From Capitella teleta (lineage: Eukaryota > Annelida > Polychaeta > Capitellidae): DNA of 64,000 nucleotides. The notes under the pieces were generated by a model, which saw nothing but the letters and a program-made list of their open reading frames with translations, ran no database searches and was not told the DNA's origin. The translations under genes were made by a program, and so were the position numbers. This document shows, one piece after another, positions 32,014-45,720 of the stretch. How positions within the stretch are numbered: position 1 is the stretch's first letter; every line of letters begins with the position of its first letter. The DNA lies in assembly GCA_000328365.1 (NCBI GenBank), contig KB298910.1, forward strand, positions 214,154-278,153, written 5' to 3'.

Positions 32014-35000
32014 AAAGTTATATAAGCTGATTTTGTTTTCTTCGATGTGTAGAGTTGTTTATAAAAGACGATTTTGCAAGACATTGTAAATGTACACCTG
32101 GTAAAAGGATTAATGTCTTCTCACTCACTTGACGTAATAGGCGAATTAATAATTGTCTTTAATTCTGCCTTGTTTTTCAAACATTGAAGAAAATCCACTC
32201 ATCATTAGCCCTGCCTATATGTTTCTGGATTGTTCGATCCGGAAAGCGGTAAAAAAAGGATAAACATGTTTTATGTTGAAATTGATGGGATATCAAATGT
32301 ATTCTGTAAATAACGCATTGTAGGTATTCTTTGCTAATTTACCAATTTCTTGTGTAGATAAACTCAAGATGGGTAGAAACCAACTTTTTTGCGCGTCGAC
32401 CCGTTGACCAAACAAGCGCCAATCACACACGCGCTTCATTGCACCTATGTAGTGCATATATATGACTAAATGCGTAGCGACGCGGCTCATAACTGGGAAC
32501 TTCTTTATAGGTCTGTTCGATCACTCAGCGTGACATTCCAAACATCCGGATGAAATGAACCCTGTGATGCCGTGAACTTTCTTTTGCGATCGAACACGAT
32601 CAAGAAAAGAGAGAAAAATCGGCAAACGAGTGGACAAATATTAACATGAAGCAAACCCAAAGTGTTTATGAGAACTTAATATGGTGTAGACCCCTCACCC
32701 CCGCGTCGGATCCATTTAGAAGAATGCATAAATATTTGACTGTTTGATTTTGAATTGAAAAGGAAATGTTGGCGCATTTAGCGGTCTTTTTCAAGCTCAT
32801 GATCTGCTTTACTTTTATGAACAACACGCCTCCTAATGGTGACGTCACGGTTGCTAGGGACGCCTTGTACGTCATCACTAAGGACGCCATCTTGGAGGAC
32901 CTGAATCTTTAAGGAAAAGATTCGACTGGTTCTTTGAATTGAAAGGTTTTCTCTCATCGAGGAAATGTCGAGGAATTTAAGACTTTTATAAAAATCTTGT
33001 TAGCGGTGAATTGAAATTGGACGAGGGCAGAAGAAAAATTCACAGGGCGGGTGTGACTCCATCAATAGACTGGGCGATTCTACTCGTTGCGACAAGCCCT
33101 AATGAAAAGCGGACGGAGCGATCAGCACTAGAGGCCTTTGTGCTTGAGCAAACAACAGCTTTTCCCTCCAAAGTATCTCTGAAGAAAACAGAAAGAAAAA
33201 TAGGATCGGAAAATGTTTTCGCAGAAAGGTGTTTCGCTGCCACACGGACCACACCTGTGAAGCATTCAGCATTAATTAGCCAACAATACTTTATCCAAAT
33301 ATATACACCTGGACGCGAGAAAAAGCTCACTGTGCCTGTCGAAACTTGTTTAAAGTTTGAATAGACTTAAACAAAGCATAAACAATGTAAATTTGCGTAC
33401 ATGCACGCGTTCATGACCTAGTGACTCAGTTTAAATACATAACTATGAGTTTGAATGTCAGATGAACCAAATCTCTTTTCCACCTACGCTCAACATATCA
33501 AAGTATGAATATCTATAATGTGACATAATGATTTGCAATAAAGCCTAAATACAACAATCACATAATTACGACCCTGCGTATGCATAGCAATACGTGGCAC
33601 TCACTTTACTTAATTGTACATCATGCCACGAAGCGAACCTGTTTACTCCCGCGTGATTAAAAGCCTGACAGGTGTATTGCATATAATAGGGTGTTTCATA
33701 AGTCTGTCGACATTCGACTCGAGGTAAATACAAACCAATTAGAAGCGAAACCCTATTTCCTCGCAAACATCGATTGCCATTAGGTCGCCATGATTAACAA
33801 AAAGCCAGTGACGGTTTGATGAGAAATGTTGGCTCAGTTTTTCGAGCAAATCCGTCATTTTCTTTGATGACAATGACATTCTAATTGCCTGGATATTGAA
33901 CCTGTTACACCTGAAGCCAACATTGTTTGGTCCTAATTATTCACGAGGGGAAGATTTTAAGTACGCATGCTCCGTTTTGTGGACATAAATAAATGGTTAA
34001 CCAATCTATAAAAATAAAGTTAGTAACTAATAAACTTCTGTTAAAAGATACATTTTTATCTCTCCTTCCCTCATCACATGCAGAGCCGGTTGTCAGAGTT
34101 ACCCGATGATAGCTCACATCTATCATGGCATAACCTTGTTATTTAACACGCATGGCTCAATTTGCCCACCCCTACCCCTTCGCTGTGCTTGGCACCATGA
34201 TATACTCGATGCGGAGCGCAGACAGGTTACGGCTTGTGTGTTTTGAAGTGGTTTCGCCTCCCAAACATTTTGATGAGATTCCAATAATCCCACAAGTGCA
34301 AATTTGCTGAAGAGAAAAGCAAACTTTGCCAAACTGCTGAGCCAGGTACTTATAAGGCATTGGGGCTAGGATGCGCACATCGTATTCTTCATTTCGGATC
34401 ATGTTTTAGTGAATCATACGATAAATTGTTCCAGAGAACGCCAATTACAAGGTCATCACTCACACAAAAGACAAACAAACGTACGATCTGTTACTGTCTG
34501 TTTTTACATAAACACATAATGCATTAGCAATTCAAATGAGTGCATCAGCCACAGATTGAGCTTAAAACATTTCTCCAACCAGATGATGCCTTGTTTAAAG
34601 AAGGTTTATGATGTACACGTCGATAATTTAAGAAACGGCGAAAAAAGTGTGTGTATAGATGACTAAAATGAACCACAGTGCTAAAAAACAAAAGGTTTGA
34701 CAATTTAGATGTGGTTATGCAAATTGATGCAATAATTGTTTATTGATTTGTTAGCTCGTTAGATTTATAAAATTTCATTCAATAGTCTCTCAAATGTATA
34801 GTAAAGCATTAAAATGCAATAATATATATTGAAAAAACCTGTCTGGAAAAATAAGCGCGCCAAAAAGACAGACGACTTGCATCCGACTGCTTTATACTTT
34901 TGAGTATGTTATTCTCGCGCACAAGAATACCAAATGTATATCCACAATAGAAAGAAGTATCACAAATCTGCATTGACACACTATCCTAGAAGTCACAGAT

Positions 35001-36440
35001 GTGATGTATCCAGTGGCTAGAAAACAGAGAGACTGACTAAGCGCCGTTTCTTAAATACTTGCGTTGGGGTATTATGTCTATATGCACGTACATTGAGTGG
35101 GTTTGCAAGAGGCTTCTCGCTCAGTATACAGACAAAACAGATGTATGAACGAACTGTTATTGTCCTTTGTTTGTATTTACTGAAACAGACAAATTTGCAG
35201 TGAGCCTTTGTCAAATACATCAGGCGAGGAAATTATCAAATATGTCCACGCAAAATATTTGGGAGCCCCCAATATAGGAAGAAGCTAAGGTGTTAGTCTA
35301 TATGCAAAAGCGTTTGCATAAGAACACGTCACAATATTTGAGGATGAAAATACATCAAGTACGCTCTACATTCGATACTCAGCCTCTCAGTCCCTATATA
35401 ATGCGCTCATGATGTGTACCAACTATTAACCAAGTATACACAATAGTAATTCATTAGGATATGACACGCATCAAATACATTTGCTGTGTGTGTTTTGGGG
35501 TTACAAATGTTTCTCCAATTAATGTACAGACGCTGATTACAGCATAGGAGAGTACTTGTGAGGTTGTTTCAGCAATTTATGAACCTAATCACCTGTATGT
35601 ATAGATTTATTTTCTTGGCAATGGTTGCATGTGGTATAAATTGTTAGATTTCATACTGACCCTTGTTATATTCTCACTAATGGTCAATTCAAAGGGTAGA
35701 ATACACGACATTAAAGGATTCACTTGCAACCCAATCAATACTATAGTGCTTGGTCAAACAACTCATATGTGTACCTTTTCACACCCTGAATAAGTGGAAG
35801 TTGATTTAGGGCTTAAGAGGAGCGTCCTTTCTTGGTCGAATAAGGTGTGCCCACCCACAATGCCCTCTCTACCTGCTGCATACCTGCATCACGATAATTA
35901 GAAAGTTCCTCCTCCTCACCTCAAAATGACCAAATATTTGCCCAAGCGCTCGGCCGAGTTCACTCAATTTCCCCATGAGAAGGGGGTCGGGGGTTGGGAC
36001 TTACCCCTCATGTATGACGTCATCAGCTGTATTATACCCTAAGCCTCAAAAGGAAATTTATTGGAAAAGCGAACAAACTCGAAGCCGTTTGCGGAAGAGC
36101 TCAATTCAGGCCGAAGTTTCGTCGAGGTGCAATGATGACGGAGATTGGTTACGTAACCGTTCAATTCATGCAAAACCGATCAATGGGGTAAACATTATGT
36201 TACGTCACTGTATACTTACTTCGTGTCGCCGACGTCTGTAAATAGGCGAAGAAAGGGAATTTGCTTGTCTTAGCACGTGTGCTAATGTACGGGTTATATC
36301 ATTGTTCTAAGGGGGCGCAGATCACAAACAACCTGCCACCCCTAATTATAGCAAAGATGCCAGCATACCACTGTATACTCCCGGGCGATGATGGTATAGG
36401 CCACAAACTTATTATTGTTATGTAAGACATCGTGGATTTC

Positions 36441-36600
36441 TGGAGAGGTGATGGCCGAGTGGTTATAGCGTGCTCGCCTCGAAAGGGCTTTCCGCTGGCC
36501 ACTGGAGGTTCGAAGCCAGTCCTTGTGTCCTTAGGTAAGATATAGGTATAGGTATAGGTATAGGTATAGATAGGTAAGACACTCAACTCCAGCTTATACC
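36441..36600 (+). mobile_element. tRNA-derived SINE with hexamer expansion
   Basis: The head has an A box (TGGCCGAGTGG, 36452-36462) and a B box (GGTTCGAAGCC, 36507-36517) in tRNA-Ser-like spacing, but the T stem and acceptor do not pair well, so it is not a functional tRNA gene. It is followed by 'gtgtccttaggtaagacac...', a phrase common in tRNA-derived SINEs, split by a (TATAGG)n run at 36541-36570. Confidence 0.7.
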
Positions 36601-37571
36601 ACAATGTCTTTAATGACATAATTATATCCATGATAAGATCTCTGCTGCCTACCTCCTTGGACCACATAAACCTTAGTTGCTTCAGGATTCCGAGGTTAAA
36701 ATTAATAATTAGCACACAAGAGAAAAGGGAAAATAGAATGATTTATTGTTTGTGGCCAGGTGCAAAGACAGCAACCGTTTCAATGCTGTGTTTTGAAGAT
36801 CAACTTAAAATAATTCCCAGTCGGTTGCAACATTTGACCGAATTAGTACGAGTCAATTATATGTGGAATTAAAATATTAATAGCCTATATACGTATGCAC
36901 CAGAGTACACAACCAATAGTTTACCACTCTGAGACGTCTTCATTTTTGGCTTTTATCAAAGGCGATTCGTTTTTTGGCAGCTGTCGCCATTATTATACGA
37001 AGTCTATTAACTCCGATGCTCTTGATTATGTCAGGTTATTTTCCCAGGAACTTGGTTCTTAAATCGGCGTAACTCTGTCGCTAAAATCTGAATTATGGTA
37101 AAACAAATATATACATGTCTGATTGTATCTTTCATGTAAATTAATTCAGATTACGTACAGCAATAGTTTCGGTTAACTATACATACAGTCCCCCTCCAAA
37201 GAAAAAAAGAAAAAAACAACAACAGAAGTCTAGACTATAAGTGACATAAATGATAGTTTAGCCAACCATAGGTTAAAGATCAGATATTATAAAAATATAA
37301 AATCAAAATCAAATTCAATCACAACAATTGCTGATGTAATGAGAAATACGGCTGGGTCATAAAAAGCCAGAAGCAAGCCAGGACAGGCGAAAGACGATTC
37401 GTCACTTCCAAGATAGAATCGTCACAAAACAATTCATACGAATGGGTTCTTTTGTGATGAAACTAATTTGATTATTGGCACATTACGTAATGACCCTCAT
37501 TGATTCCTCCTTGCTGTCATATATCTCCTCTTGAATGTGTCCACTGTCTCTGGGTATTTCTAACCGTATTT

Positions 37572-37587
37572 GGGGGGGGGGGGGGGG
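37572..37587 (+). repeat. poly-G run (about 16 G)
   Basis: An uninterrupted G homopolymer, able in principle to form a G-quadruplex. Exact length may be affected by sequencing. Confidence 0.9.
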
Positions 37588-38450
37588 CATTGCCTTCAAT
37601 GCATGGGTCTAATCCTGTTTTCTTACCACCCTCAATGGAGGCATAATCTGTCGTTTTGGGAACTATTTCTATTAAATTGGAATCTGCGTTATAATATGGT
37701 CGTTAAGCATACATACACCATAGAGGGGCTGCAAGGGCTGTGATGATATACAACAGATCTATTTCCACACAGATAAATCACTCAAAGGTCCCACAAACCA
37801 TCAGTATTGTGTTAGATTTGTTATATTTTGATTATAAACCAATTAGCGAAACAGCCTCAAGTAATAAGGTCCAGTTCCGTTATGAATGGGAAAGTGCTCA
37901 GCTTGTGAAAATAGCCAAACATCTTTATTAGCTGACCATTCAGTGGACAGGACCTCATTTAACATGGTCTGGTCAAACACCAAACTTGGCTGAAGTCATT
38001 CTTCCTGCGATGTGCAAATGTTGCCTCAATCATTGAGGTTTGCTTCAAGTCAACAGCGCAAGTCTCGCGGCGACCCCAGGACAGGAATGGACAGGACGCA
38101 GGTGCATTGCTCTCCTTCCCCTTGACCGTGCGTGCACGTTATGTAATATACGTTGCATGTTCTATATTTTTTATTTAAAATTCTGTACATGTTATAATCG
38201 TGCGCGCACACCTCCTCTTCAACCTCCTTCCTCCTCTTGTATTATATTTTCACCTCCTCTCTTCTTTTGGTCGCCTCGTGTCGGCACTTTCATCTCAATC
38301 GTCCTAATCACGCGGCTTTAATGCTGTCACTTTATGGCGTTTGACTCGGTTTATTGCTGTCTTTGTTGCTTTATTATCGCCCACGTTCACCTCGAACCGG
38401 AAAAAAAAAAATCATGCAGTACCTCAACTGACCTCTCATTTCATTGGAGA

Positions 38451-38516
38451 ATTCATGGATTGTCCGGATTTATGGATTTCCGGATCCATGTATTGTCCGG
38501 ATTCATGGATTGGTGG
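38451..38516. repeat. 17-bp tandem repeat, four diverged copies
   Basis: Unit close to ATTCATGGATTGTCCGG; copies at 38451, 38468, 38484 and 38501. Each carries GGATT or a near variant. Confidence 0.88.
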
Positions 38517-38725
38517 AATTTTCAGATTTTTTGAATTAGATATAGTTGTCGAAATATACAGTTATATAAATATACACTATATAAATATATAGTTATCAGT
38601 AAAATGGTTTCCCTGTTAATGTTGCTCTTATAAAGAGTTGAAAAAGGCCTTCAATGAAATGTGTTCCAAGTCCTGTCTCTGCAATGCAATTCATGAATTA
38701 TATCCGTGTATACACTTATATACTA

Positions 38726-39503
38726 CACTCAGATCCCGTTAATCCGCCCTCCTCCATTTCGAAGGAAAACAGACGGATTGACGAAAAGGGCGGATTACAT
38801 GTCAGATGACAAATTAGATGCCATACGAAAAGCCATGTACGAAATAGTCAGATAATTGCATGTGCCATTAGGTGACAAGCAGGTCGTAAGAAAGAAATGG
38901 TCAAACTCAAATGAAGTGGGCAATGTAGAGAGTAGACACAATAACTGAAGGGTGTTGTGGGCTCTCATTTTATGCATGTCATGAGTGCATGGATCAGCTC
39001 AGAGTCTCCAAGTTTCAACTCCCCTCACTTCTCCACTCAATTCCATGATCTCCACTCACAACTCCCGTCGTTCGTTCTGCTCCTGAATATCGCCAAACTG
39101 AGCGACGACCAATTAAAAAGGAAGTAAGCCAGCCATGCAGACATAAAGGAATCGGCACAGCGACGATTCCGCATTTTATTCTTTTGTTTAATTAACTTCT
39201 TAAACGTTGAATAAGCGGAGGGGCGACATTTGTTGTTTAATTGACCTGACTTGAAAGGAATCGCCGACAACTGATGTATCGTGTCTTATGTTTGTTTACA
39301 CTACGAAATTTCGAAGGGCGGATTAATATGTAATTTAATGGTAGAGTGTTGATTTGTTCCTGAGAATCGCGGTCGGAGGCGGACTAACGAAAATGGCGGA
39401 TTACATGACACAATTAACATTACAAACGATTCGTTCCCTGAGATTTTAGGGCGGATTACGAAAAGGGCGGATTACATGACGGCGGATTAACGGGGTCTGA
39501 CTG
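38726..39503. mobile_element. pogo/Tigger-like non-autonomous element, 778 bp
   Basis: Left end CACTCAGATCCCGTTAATCC and inverted right end CAGTCAGACCCCGTTAATCC match at 18 of 20, continuing into CGCC. A TA duplication flanks it (38724-38725, 39504-39505). The subterminal regions repeat 'ggcggatta' several times in the same sense as the end. No transposase frame; a MITE mobilised by a pogo-type transposase is inferred. Confidence 0.85.
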
Positions 39504-42500
39504 TATACAGCATACATACGCCCGTATGTACTTGAGTATGGCATGCATTCAGGCACTTGTTCCATCACGTTTATGTGTTACATGGTTGCTAAGGACCCTC
39601 AGAGAATGTGTGATAATTGATGACGATGCAGAATATGAAAAAATATGAATATGGACCAGAAGGACTCCTTTTGATTCCGTGATCTTGAACCACGAAGAGA
39701 TCTGTGAAGAGTTTCATTCGGAGCATCTGAAGAGGCCTTCAATCAAGGTATGTTTTGCATCTTATGTGCTCATAAGAGAAGAGAAGAGAAAAAAAAGTTG
39801 GATGTTAGTATAACTATAATTATCAGGTCTAATACATAGTATACATAAGTATACATGAAATTCATTATTATACCACAGTGATTTCTATCATGCGTGGGTA
39901 TGTTTCCATGGTTACTGGTCGTCCTTCACCGTGGTTGCTATGGTAACATTACCCGTGTAATGACGATATAAAAGACGAGTGAAAAGCGCGGCACTTAGTG
40001 GTCGCTTTGAAATTGATCAAAACAATGAGCTAATAATTTGCTGCGGAGGCACAATGGGCCCAGGGAGCAGGGGAAGTGAGCGAGGGAAGAGGGCAGAAAC
40101 AGAGGAGCATTCAGCGCGGAATCCAGGCATGATTCCCAACTATCGTATTTTAATTTCGCTCGGCTTTCATCACCGCTGCCTGATATTATTTTTGATCAGA
40201 AATCGAAAAGTCAATAGGCTCCATTTGGTTGTAGGCAACAGAAGGATGCGCGCGCACCTGCTGACTGTAATTAGGTCATAAAGGAATGACCTCTGACATC
40301 AGGGGAGTTCATTCTGCCGGATGACAGCCAGGTTTTTAAGGGAACAATTGCCAAATTATGTTGCTCCAGCGGGAGTGGGAGGTGGAGGGGGGTGTAAAGA
40401 GAGCTGTTGTATAGCATTGGCGATACAAGTTTTAGTCAAAGCTTTAGTTGGTGCCATAGGGTTAAACCTTTATCCTAATCCTGACCCTGTTCCACCAATT
40501 CTGTACACGTCGTAGTTGCTGCGTGTACGATTGGGTTGAGTGGTGATTACATAATAATGATGTATACAGGGAAAAGTAAAGGCGAAAGAAAGGGAGGTGA
40601 TAATTGCGCGGCTGCGCACTACGGGCACAAGTGACTAGTCAGTTCGCCCGACTGCCGGGTCGCCCGGGGATGTTTCGCCCGAGTCTACGCGTATAGTACA
40701 AATGGAGAGGGCGAGAGGGTGTACACAACGGAGAGAGGGGGGGGGGGGAATTCCCAGCATTCTTGTTCAGGTTGTCATAACGAGCGTTGGCCAATATGGC
40801 TTCTTCGCCGTGCAACTTTATGGCCTCAATTCGTCTTGTAAAATTGGCGCCAAATTACTCCTGGCTGATAACAAAGCGAAGGGAAGATAACGCTCTATTT
40901 TATTGTCTATAGAGTCGAGTGAAGGCCAGCTATTTATAACATTCACATAAATTGGTCGACAATGTCTCTTCCGGTGTGCGACCTAATGCGCATGCGTACT
41001 CCACTCCGTGTCCAACTTCCGGTGTTCCTCTGTAATGTTCAATTTGGACGCCTCATTTTTCTTTTCTTTTTCCTAGATTCGCTTGATCAATGGCGAAGCA
41101 TTCATTCGCTGTCCTGTCACTTTATTCGCCTGGCATTTCGCAGCACGTGTGCTCGCTACTCGATTCGATCATTGTGCTTTTCATTCTTGCAATCCGCCCA
41201 AGTGCCACCGCCAATTGATTCTCAGAGATTTGCTTCAAATGCAATGATGCCTGAAACAGGTGGAGAGCCATAAAGCCCCGCGTATCAACCGTGCTTAGAG
41301 CAACAGAGAGAAACAACTGCTATAAAAATCCGCGTATACATATTATATCATCATCATAGCCATGAATCAGTTCCTTCGTTCTTTATATTTATATATACAC
41401 CTCGTCCGAGAAATCACCCTCGTATAACCTCTATGGCACAAAAGAGCTTTTTCTTGGATTGTTGTGTGCATGCCGTGAATGCAAAGCGGTCAGTCTAGCA
41501 GCATGGCTGGACGATGGCCGTTGTGAGGACCGAACAAACACTGTCCACTTAGAGCAAGATGCGTCCGAATTGGCTGAAAAGGCGCGGCTGGACATCAAGC
41601 GGATGAATTTCGCGAAACTAGAATGCAGAGCCAACTGAAGTCGGCCTGATACTCCATGTACGATGCTTGTGCAAACATACGCTTTTGGTATTTTTAGGTG
41701 AATCAAGATTCTTTCTTCTTTTTGTTCTCTTTCTCTTCAAAAGTAAATTAATGAAGACTTGGTGTTGTGTAAAATTAATCTCTTGTTGGTTTAGTGCTTC
41801 GTAATGCTGAACTGTTTGTTTTAGAGATTGCAAATTTATTTGTTTTGAATACTAACAGAAAGACGATAAGGCGAGTTTTATACAGGTGTTATCACTGTTA
41901 ATAGATAATTAAAGATTCCTTTCTGATACGGGGTGGTTTAATATACTGTTAACTTGTGTATAGTTAGTAATTAAGTTATTTTTATATGTATATTCATTGT
42001 ATTACGTAATGTAATATTGCAGAATGATGTGTCACACATTGCGTTTCCTGTCGAATTTTTTCTTCTTCTTCTTCTTCTTCTCCTCGTATTAATACTCTTT
42101 TACTGATAAAAGATCAAAGGTTAACTTCTTATCAGTGATAATCGCGGATTTCGAACTCAACAACCTGGCTGCACCTGCTAACGCTGTTGCCGACTAAAAA
42201 ATCTTTGTTTTGTGAATTGTATTGAAACAATCAATGAGCTACATCTGCATGTAGCATATAATATATATAGCCAATAATTCAAATTGTAGTATTTTATATA
42301 AGTCACCTAAAATTGCAAGTGCTTTGAAAATCTATGAAAATTCTGCAAATTTGTCTTAGCGGTGTAATAATGAAATATCAGAATACTATACCAGTATATG
42401 AATTCCTGCTCACGATCTTATCAGCATATACTACATTATGTAATAATGTGTACTACTTTGCATATTATATACATATATTTTGGCATTGGATTAGATGCTT

Positions 42501-43307
42501 TTGAGTTTACACTTTACCGCGTGAAATGATTATGGAATTGGAAATTGAATTCAGTGTTCAGGCGCGGAGTCGACAAACAAAAACAACCCATTTGGAAATA
42601 AAATTCATCTATTGTCAGTCTATATTTTTCTCGACTTTGTTGAATATTTTTTTTTTCTACAATCATTTTCAATTTGTACAAAATTTGACATCTGGGAAAA
42701 AACAACGAATTATTAATTGACTGCGTCTTTGAATGAATTTGTTTGGAAAAAAATATTATTCTGTATTATTTACATTATATTAATCAACATACAGTTTTAA
42801 CAAGTGGTGAGAATATCTTTCAATGAAAAACACTAAAAAAATTGAGAAAAAAATTGAGACAATAATAAAAAAATACACTATGATACATAAAATAATAATA
42901 ATCACGGATTCAGCTGATTTCTAAAAATAGCAATCGTGACGTCATAACACTATGACGTCATTTTAAAGAAGTATACCCTGAAAATAAAAAGAGTTGAGAT
43001 CAAGAAAAGAAGGAAGAGATGAGATTAAAAACAAGAGAAACAGAGAATGAAAAATCACAGTGTTCATTTTGTACGAATATCAAAAAGCATTTTCCTGTTC
43101 ATTCATAATATTTATATAAATAAACAAAAATCAAGGAGCTTCATTGCAATTTTGCAAACAACATTAACATCATCGCAGTATATGTACACAAGTGTCAAAA
43201 AGCAGATCTTGTAGTTCAGATCGGTGAGTGGCGCGATGACATAGAGAAAGAGAGAGCAGTTTGTCCATCACATTTTACACTAGAGATTCAAAGTGTCGAT
43301 GTCGTTA

Positions 43308-45264
43308 TCAGATAGCCGCTGTTGAGTGAGGAGTGTACTTATAGTATGCGTCCGACATTGACGTTGGCGATTGACCATGCATGTCCTTGACCGCCATGTG
43401 ATGGTGTGTGGTCAGCGGCGAGATTTGACCGTACGGTGAGTATCCTCCCATCGACTCATACATTTTGAGGTCCATTTTAGGGTCAGGAGGTCCCATGAGG
43501 TTGGTGATGGAGAAGGGATGGTTGAAGTGCGGGTTCATGCCGTTCATCCCAGCTGCTGCGACGGCGGCTGCGTGTGGAGGTCCGTCCATGCCGCCGCCCT
43601 GCATGTGGGGAGGCAGCAAGCGTCCGAACTGCATGCCGTCCTGACCGCCTCCGCCTCCGAGCTGGTGGCCTCCCCCGCCCCCGTGCATCCCGAGACCAGG
43701 CGGCATGGAGGCCATGCTTTGGGGAGCGTCCGTGTCCGGTTCGATCTTGGGTTGCTGGGAGTGCGGAAGGGCGGATCCGGAGTCATGCACGCCGCCGTTC
43801 TGCCCGCAAGACGTCGGGGTGTGTGCGGGGCCAGCCGCGCCGTCGTGGTGCGAGAGCACAGCTCCGTGCGGAGGGTGGGACGACGGGTCCTCGTGCGGCT
43901 CCAGTTGCCCGATTTGTCCCGGTTCGCTGTCCGAGGTGGGGTCGCCGCCCCGGCCCCCGCTGCCGCCAGGGGTCAGCTCTCCCTTCTGCTGCTGTCTCAT
44001 CATCTGCTGTGGACAGAAGAACAAACGCCAATCAGGGACCGCTTCATTTTGCGCAAAAAAAATAAATATATAAAAATAAAAATTCCAACTCGTCCTCAGA
44101 AAATACTATTTTCAGGGTCGTATTATCACCAATCGCTAAATAAACACAAAATAAAGCACAATGTCCTAACCCATACGAAAACATACCTATAATATACACT
44201 CAGGGCAAGTTTTGACAGAAATTAAGAAATTCGAATAAGCAAAACATCAACTATTTCTACCGCCCCCTCGCAAGATAGATAACATAAGTTTAGTGAATTT
44301 TGCGCGATTTGCTCGGCTGAACGATGCCGGCGTCGTATTGAGCGGACATTGACCCCGAGGGCTGTTGTTCTGCCCGACCACTGATATAAACAAAGTCGTG
44401 TTCGTTTTATGGCGAGATATGAATGCAGCGAATTCTCACCTCTTTTTTTATGCATTTGAAGCGCTTCTGTCGACGCAGATAACAACCGTTCTCAAACATG
44501 TTGCCGGAGTCCGGGTGCAGTGTCCAGTACGATCCCTTCCCGGGTCGGTCCGGGGATCGAGGCACTTTGACGAAGCAGTCGTTGAAGGAGAGAGAATGGC
44601 GGATAGAATTCTGCCAGCGCTGTTGGTTTTGCCGGTAGAACGGAAACAGATCCATTATGAACTGGTATATCTCAGATAACGTGCACATCTTGTTCGGGGA
44701 GTTCTGTATTGCCATGGTGATGAGGGAGATGTACGAGTACGGGGGTTTGGCGTGGGTATACGACCGGCGGTACGTCTTCTCTCGGGCGCGGTTCAACGAG
44801 TTGAAGGAGTTCATTCCCTGGCTCATCGGGCTGACGGGCGACATCGCGCCGCCCATGGAGCCGGGCGCTGAGCCCATCATCCCGGGGCCGGCGGGCGAGG
44901 CGTGCATACTGTGCATGTTGCTCATGGGCGCCATGCCCTGGACACTCTGCATACTGCCCATCATGCTGCCCATAGCCGCTCCCATGCCACTGTTGTGGAG
45001 TGAGGTACCTAGTCCCCCGGACGAGTAGTTCTGCGGGGCGTATCCTGTCATGCTACTGTACGAAGACATTGAGTTCATGGACGGCATCGTACCGAGCCCC
45101 GTTGCTGTCATGTTGTAGCCTCCGTTGCTACAAACGGACGACGTCGCGATGCTGCAGGCGGCTCCTCCGGTCGTCGGGTCGTAGATGGGCGACTTGGAGA
45201 GCATGCCCTGGAGAGGCTGCGGGGAGTGGCCGGTGCTAACCCCCGGTGGGTTGACGGCTTCCAT
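43308..45264 (-). CDS. foxA: forkhead transcription factor FoxA (HNF3)
   Basis: Two exons on the minus strand: 45264-44440 and 44006-43308, joined in phase 0 at GAG|GTGAGA...CCACAG|CAG, giving 507 aa. The start is fixed by an in-frame TAA at 45306-45304, 13 codons upstream. Residues 1-171 are Met/Ser/Gly-rich with [12 protein letters not shown], the FoxA N-terminal activation motif. The forkhead domain is residues 172-271 ([16 protein letters not shown] to [10 protein letters not shown]), including the recognition helix [19 protein letters not shown], all typical of FoxA. The C-terminal half has Gly/His/Pro-rich linkers, the conserved HPFSITNLM (EH1-like, Groucho-binding type) and KMDLKMYE. 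FoxA is a pioneer factor of endoderm and foregut/pharynx. The intron directly after the forkhead is unusual compared with vertebrates. GC content jumps in both exons. Confidence 0.97.
44007..44439 (-). other. foxA intron
   Basis: A 433-bp GT-AG intron between the forkhead domain and the C-terminal half. No embedded gene seen. Confidence 0.9.
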
Positions 45265-45534
45265 GGCCAGGGTGCCGGCGGCGAAGGCGTCCAGAGTGCG
45301 GACTTAGCTGCAGGAGGAGAAAGGACGGAAGAGGTGTTGTTGCTGCTGCTGGGTCTGCGAACTGCTGCGTACACTGTCGTCGACTGTGTCTCTAATGCTG
45401 CTGAGCACACATGCAAAGTCCACTGTAACAGAACCGACTGATTTGAAGGATCAACCAACAGAATGAAGCAACTCTTGAAAACTTTGAGCACAAATAACAG
45501 ATAGGAAGCATTTGACCTCAGGTAAATATTGCCC

Positions 45535-45720
45535 GTGTGGGGAGCCTGGCTGCTGACTCCGCCCCCTGCTGTGCTGCGCCATAGGCAACGTCCCACTCAT
45601 CTCATTATACGATTCTGAGCTCAGCCAATCAACGCGGAGTGGGCGGAGCTTCTTAATTTATGATACCATCGCTCGAGCTCTGATTGGCTGGCGGTGTTGC
45701 ATGGGCAAATGACCATACAG
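45535..45720 (-). promoter_or_regulatory. foxA: foxA proximal promoter candidate
   Basis: Reading toward foxA, the interval has two CCAAT boxes (CCAATCA on the minus strand near 45680, and the opposite orientation near 45618), two GC-box-like CTCCGCCC / GGGGGCGGAG words and an AT-rich patch between them. It lies 270-450 bp upstream of the start codon. No transcript evidence is available. Confidence 0.45.

Larger units (their letters stand above)
31078..43307. other. 12.2 kb gene-free interval between mipol1 and foxA
   Basis: Both genes end into this interval. It contains the mipol1 3' UTR, a tRNA-derived SINE (36441-36600), a poly-G run (37572-37587), a 17-bp tandem repeat (38451-38516), a 778-bp pogo-like element (38726-39503), a second G run (about 40737-40748) and presumably the foxA 3' UTR. 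None of the open frames resembles a known protein or is linked by good splice sites. Cis-regulatory DNA for foxA is the likely content. Confidence 0.65.

Noticed and set aside
33011-33364. 117-residue plus-strand frame opposite a 96-residue minus-strand frame
   Set aside because: Two overlapping frames without homology or splice partners; probably chance in the mipol1-foxA interval.
36447-36520. Possible tRNA-Ser gene
   Set aside because: A and B boxes are present but the acceptor and T stems do not pair properly and it runs into a SINE tail.
43518-44192. 224-residue and other plus-strand frames over foxA exon 2
   Set aside because: Antisense shadows of GC-rich foxA coding sequence.
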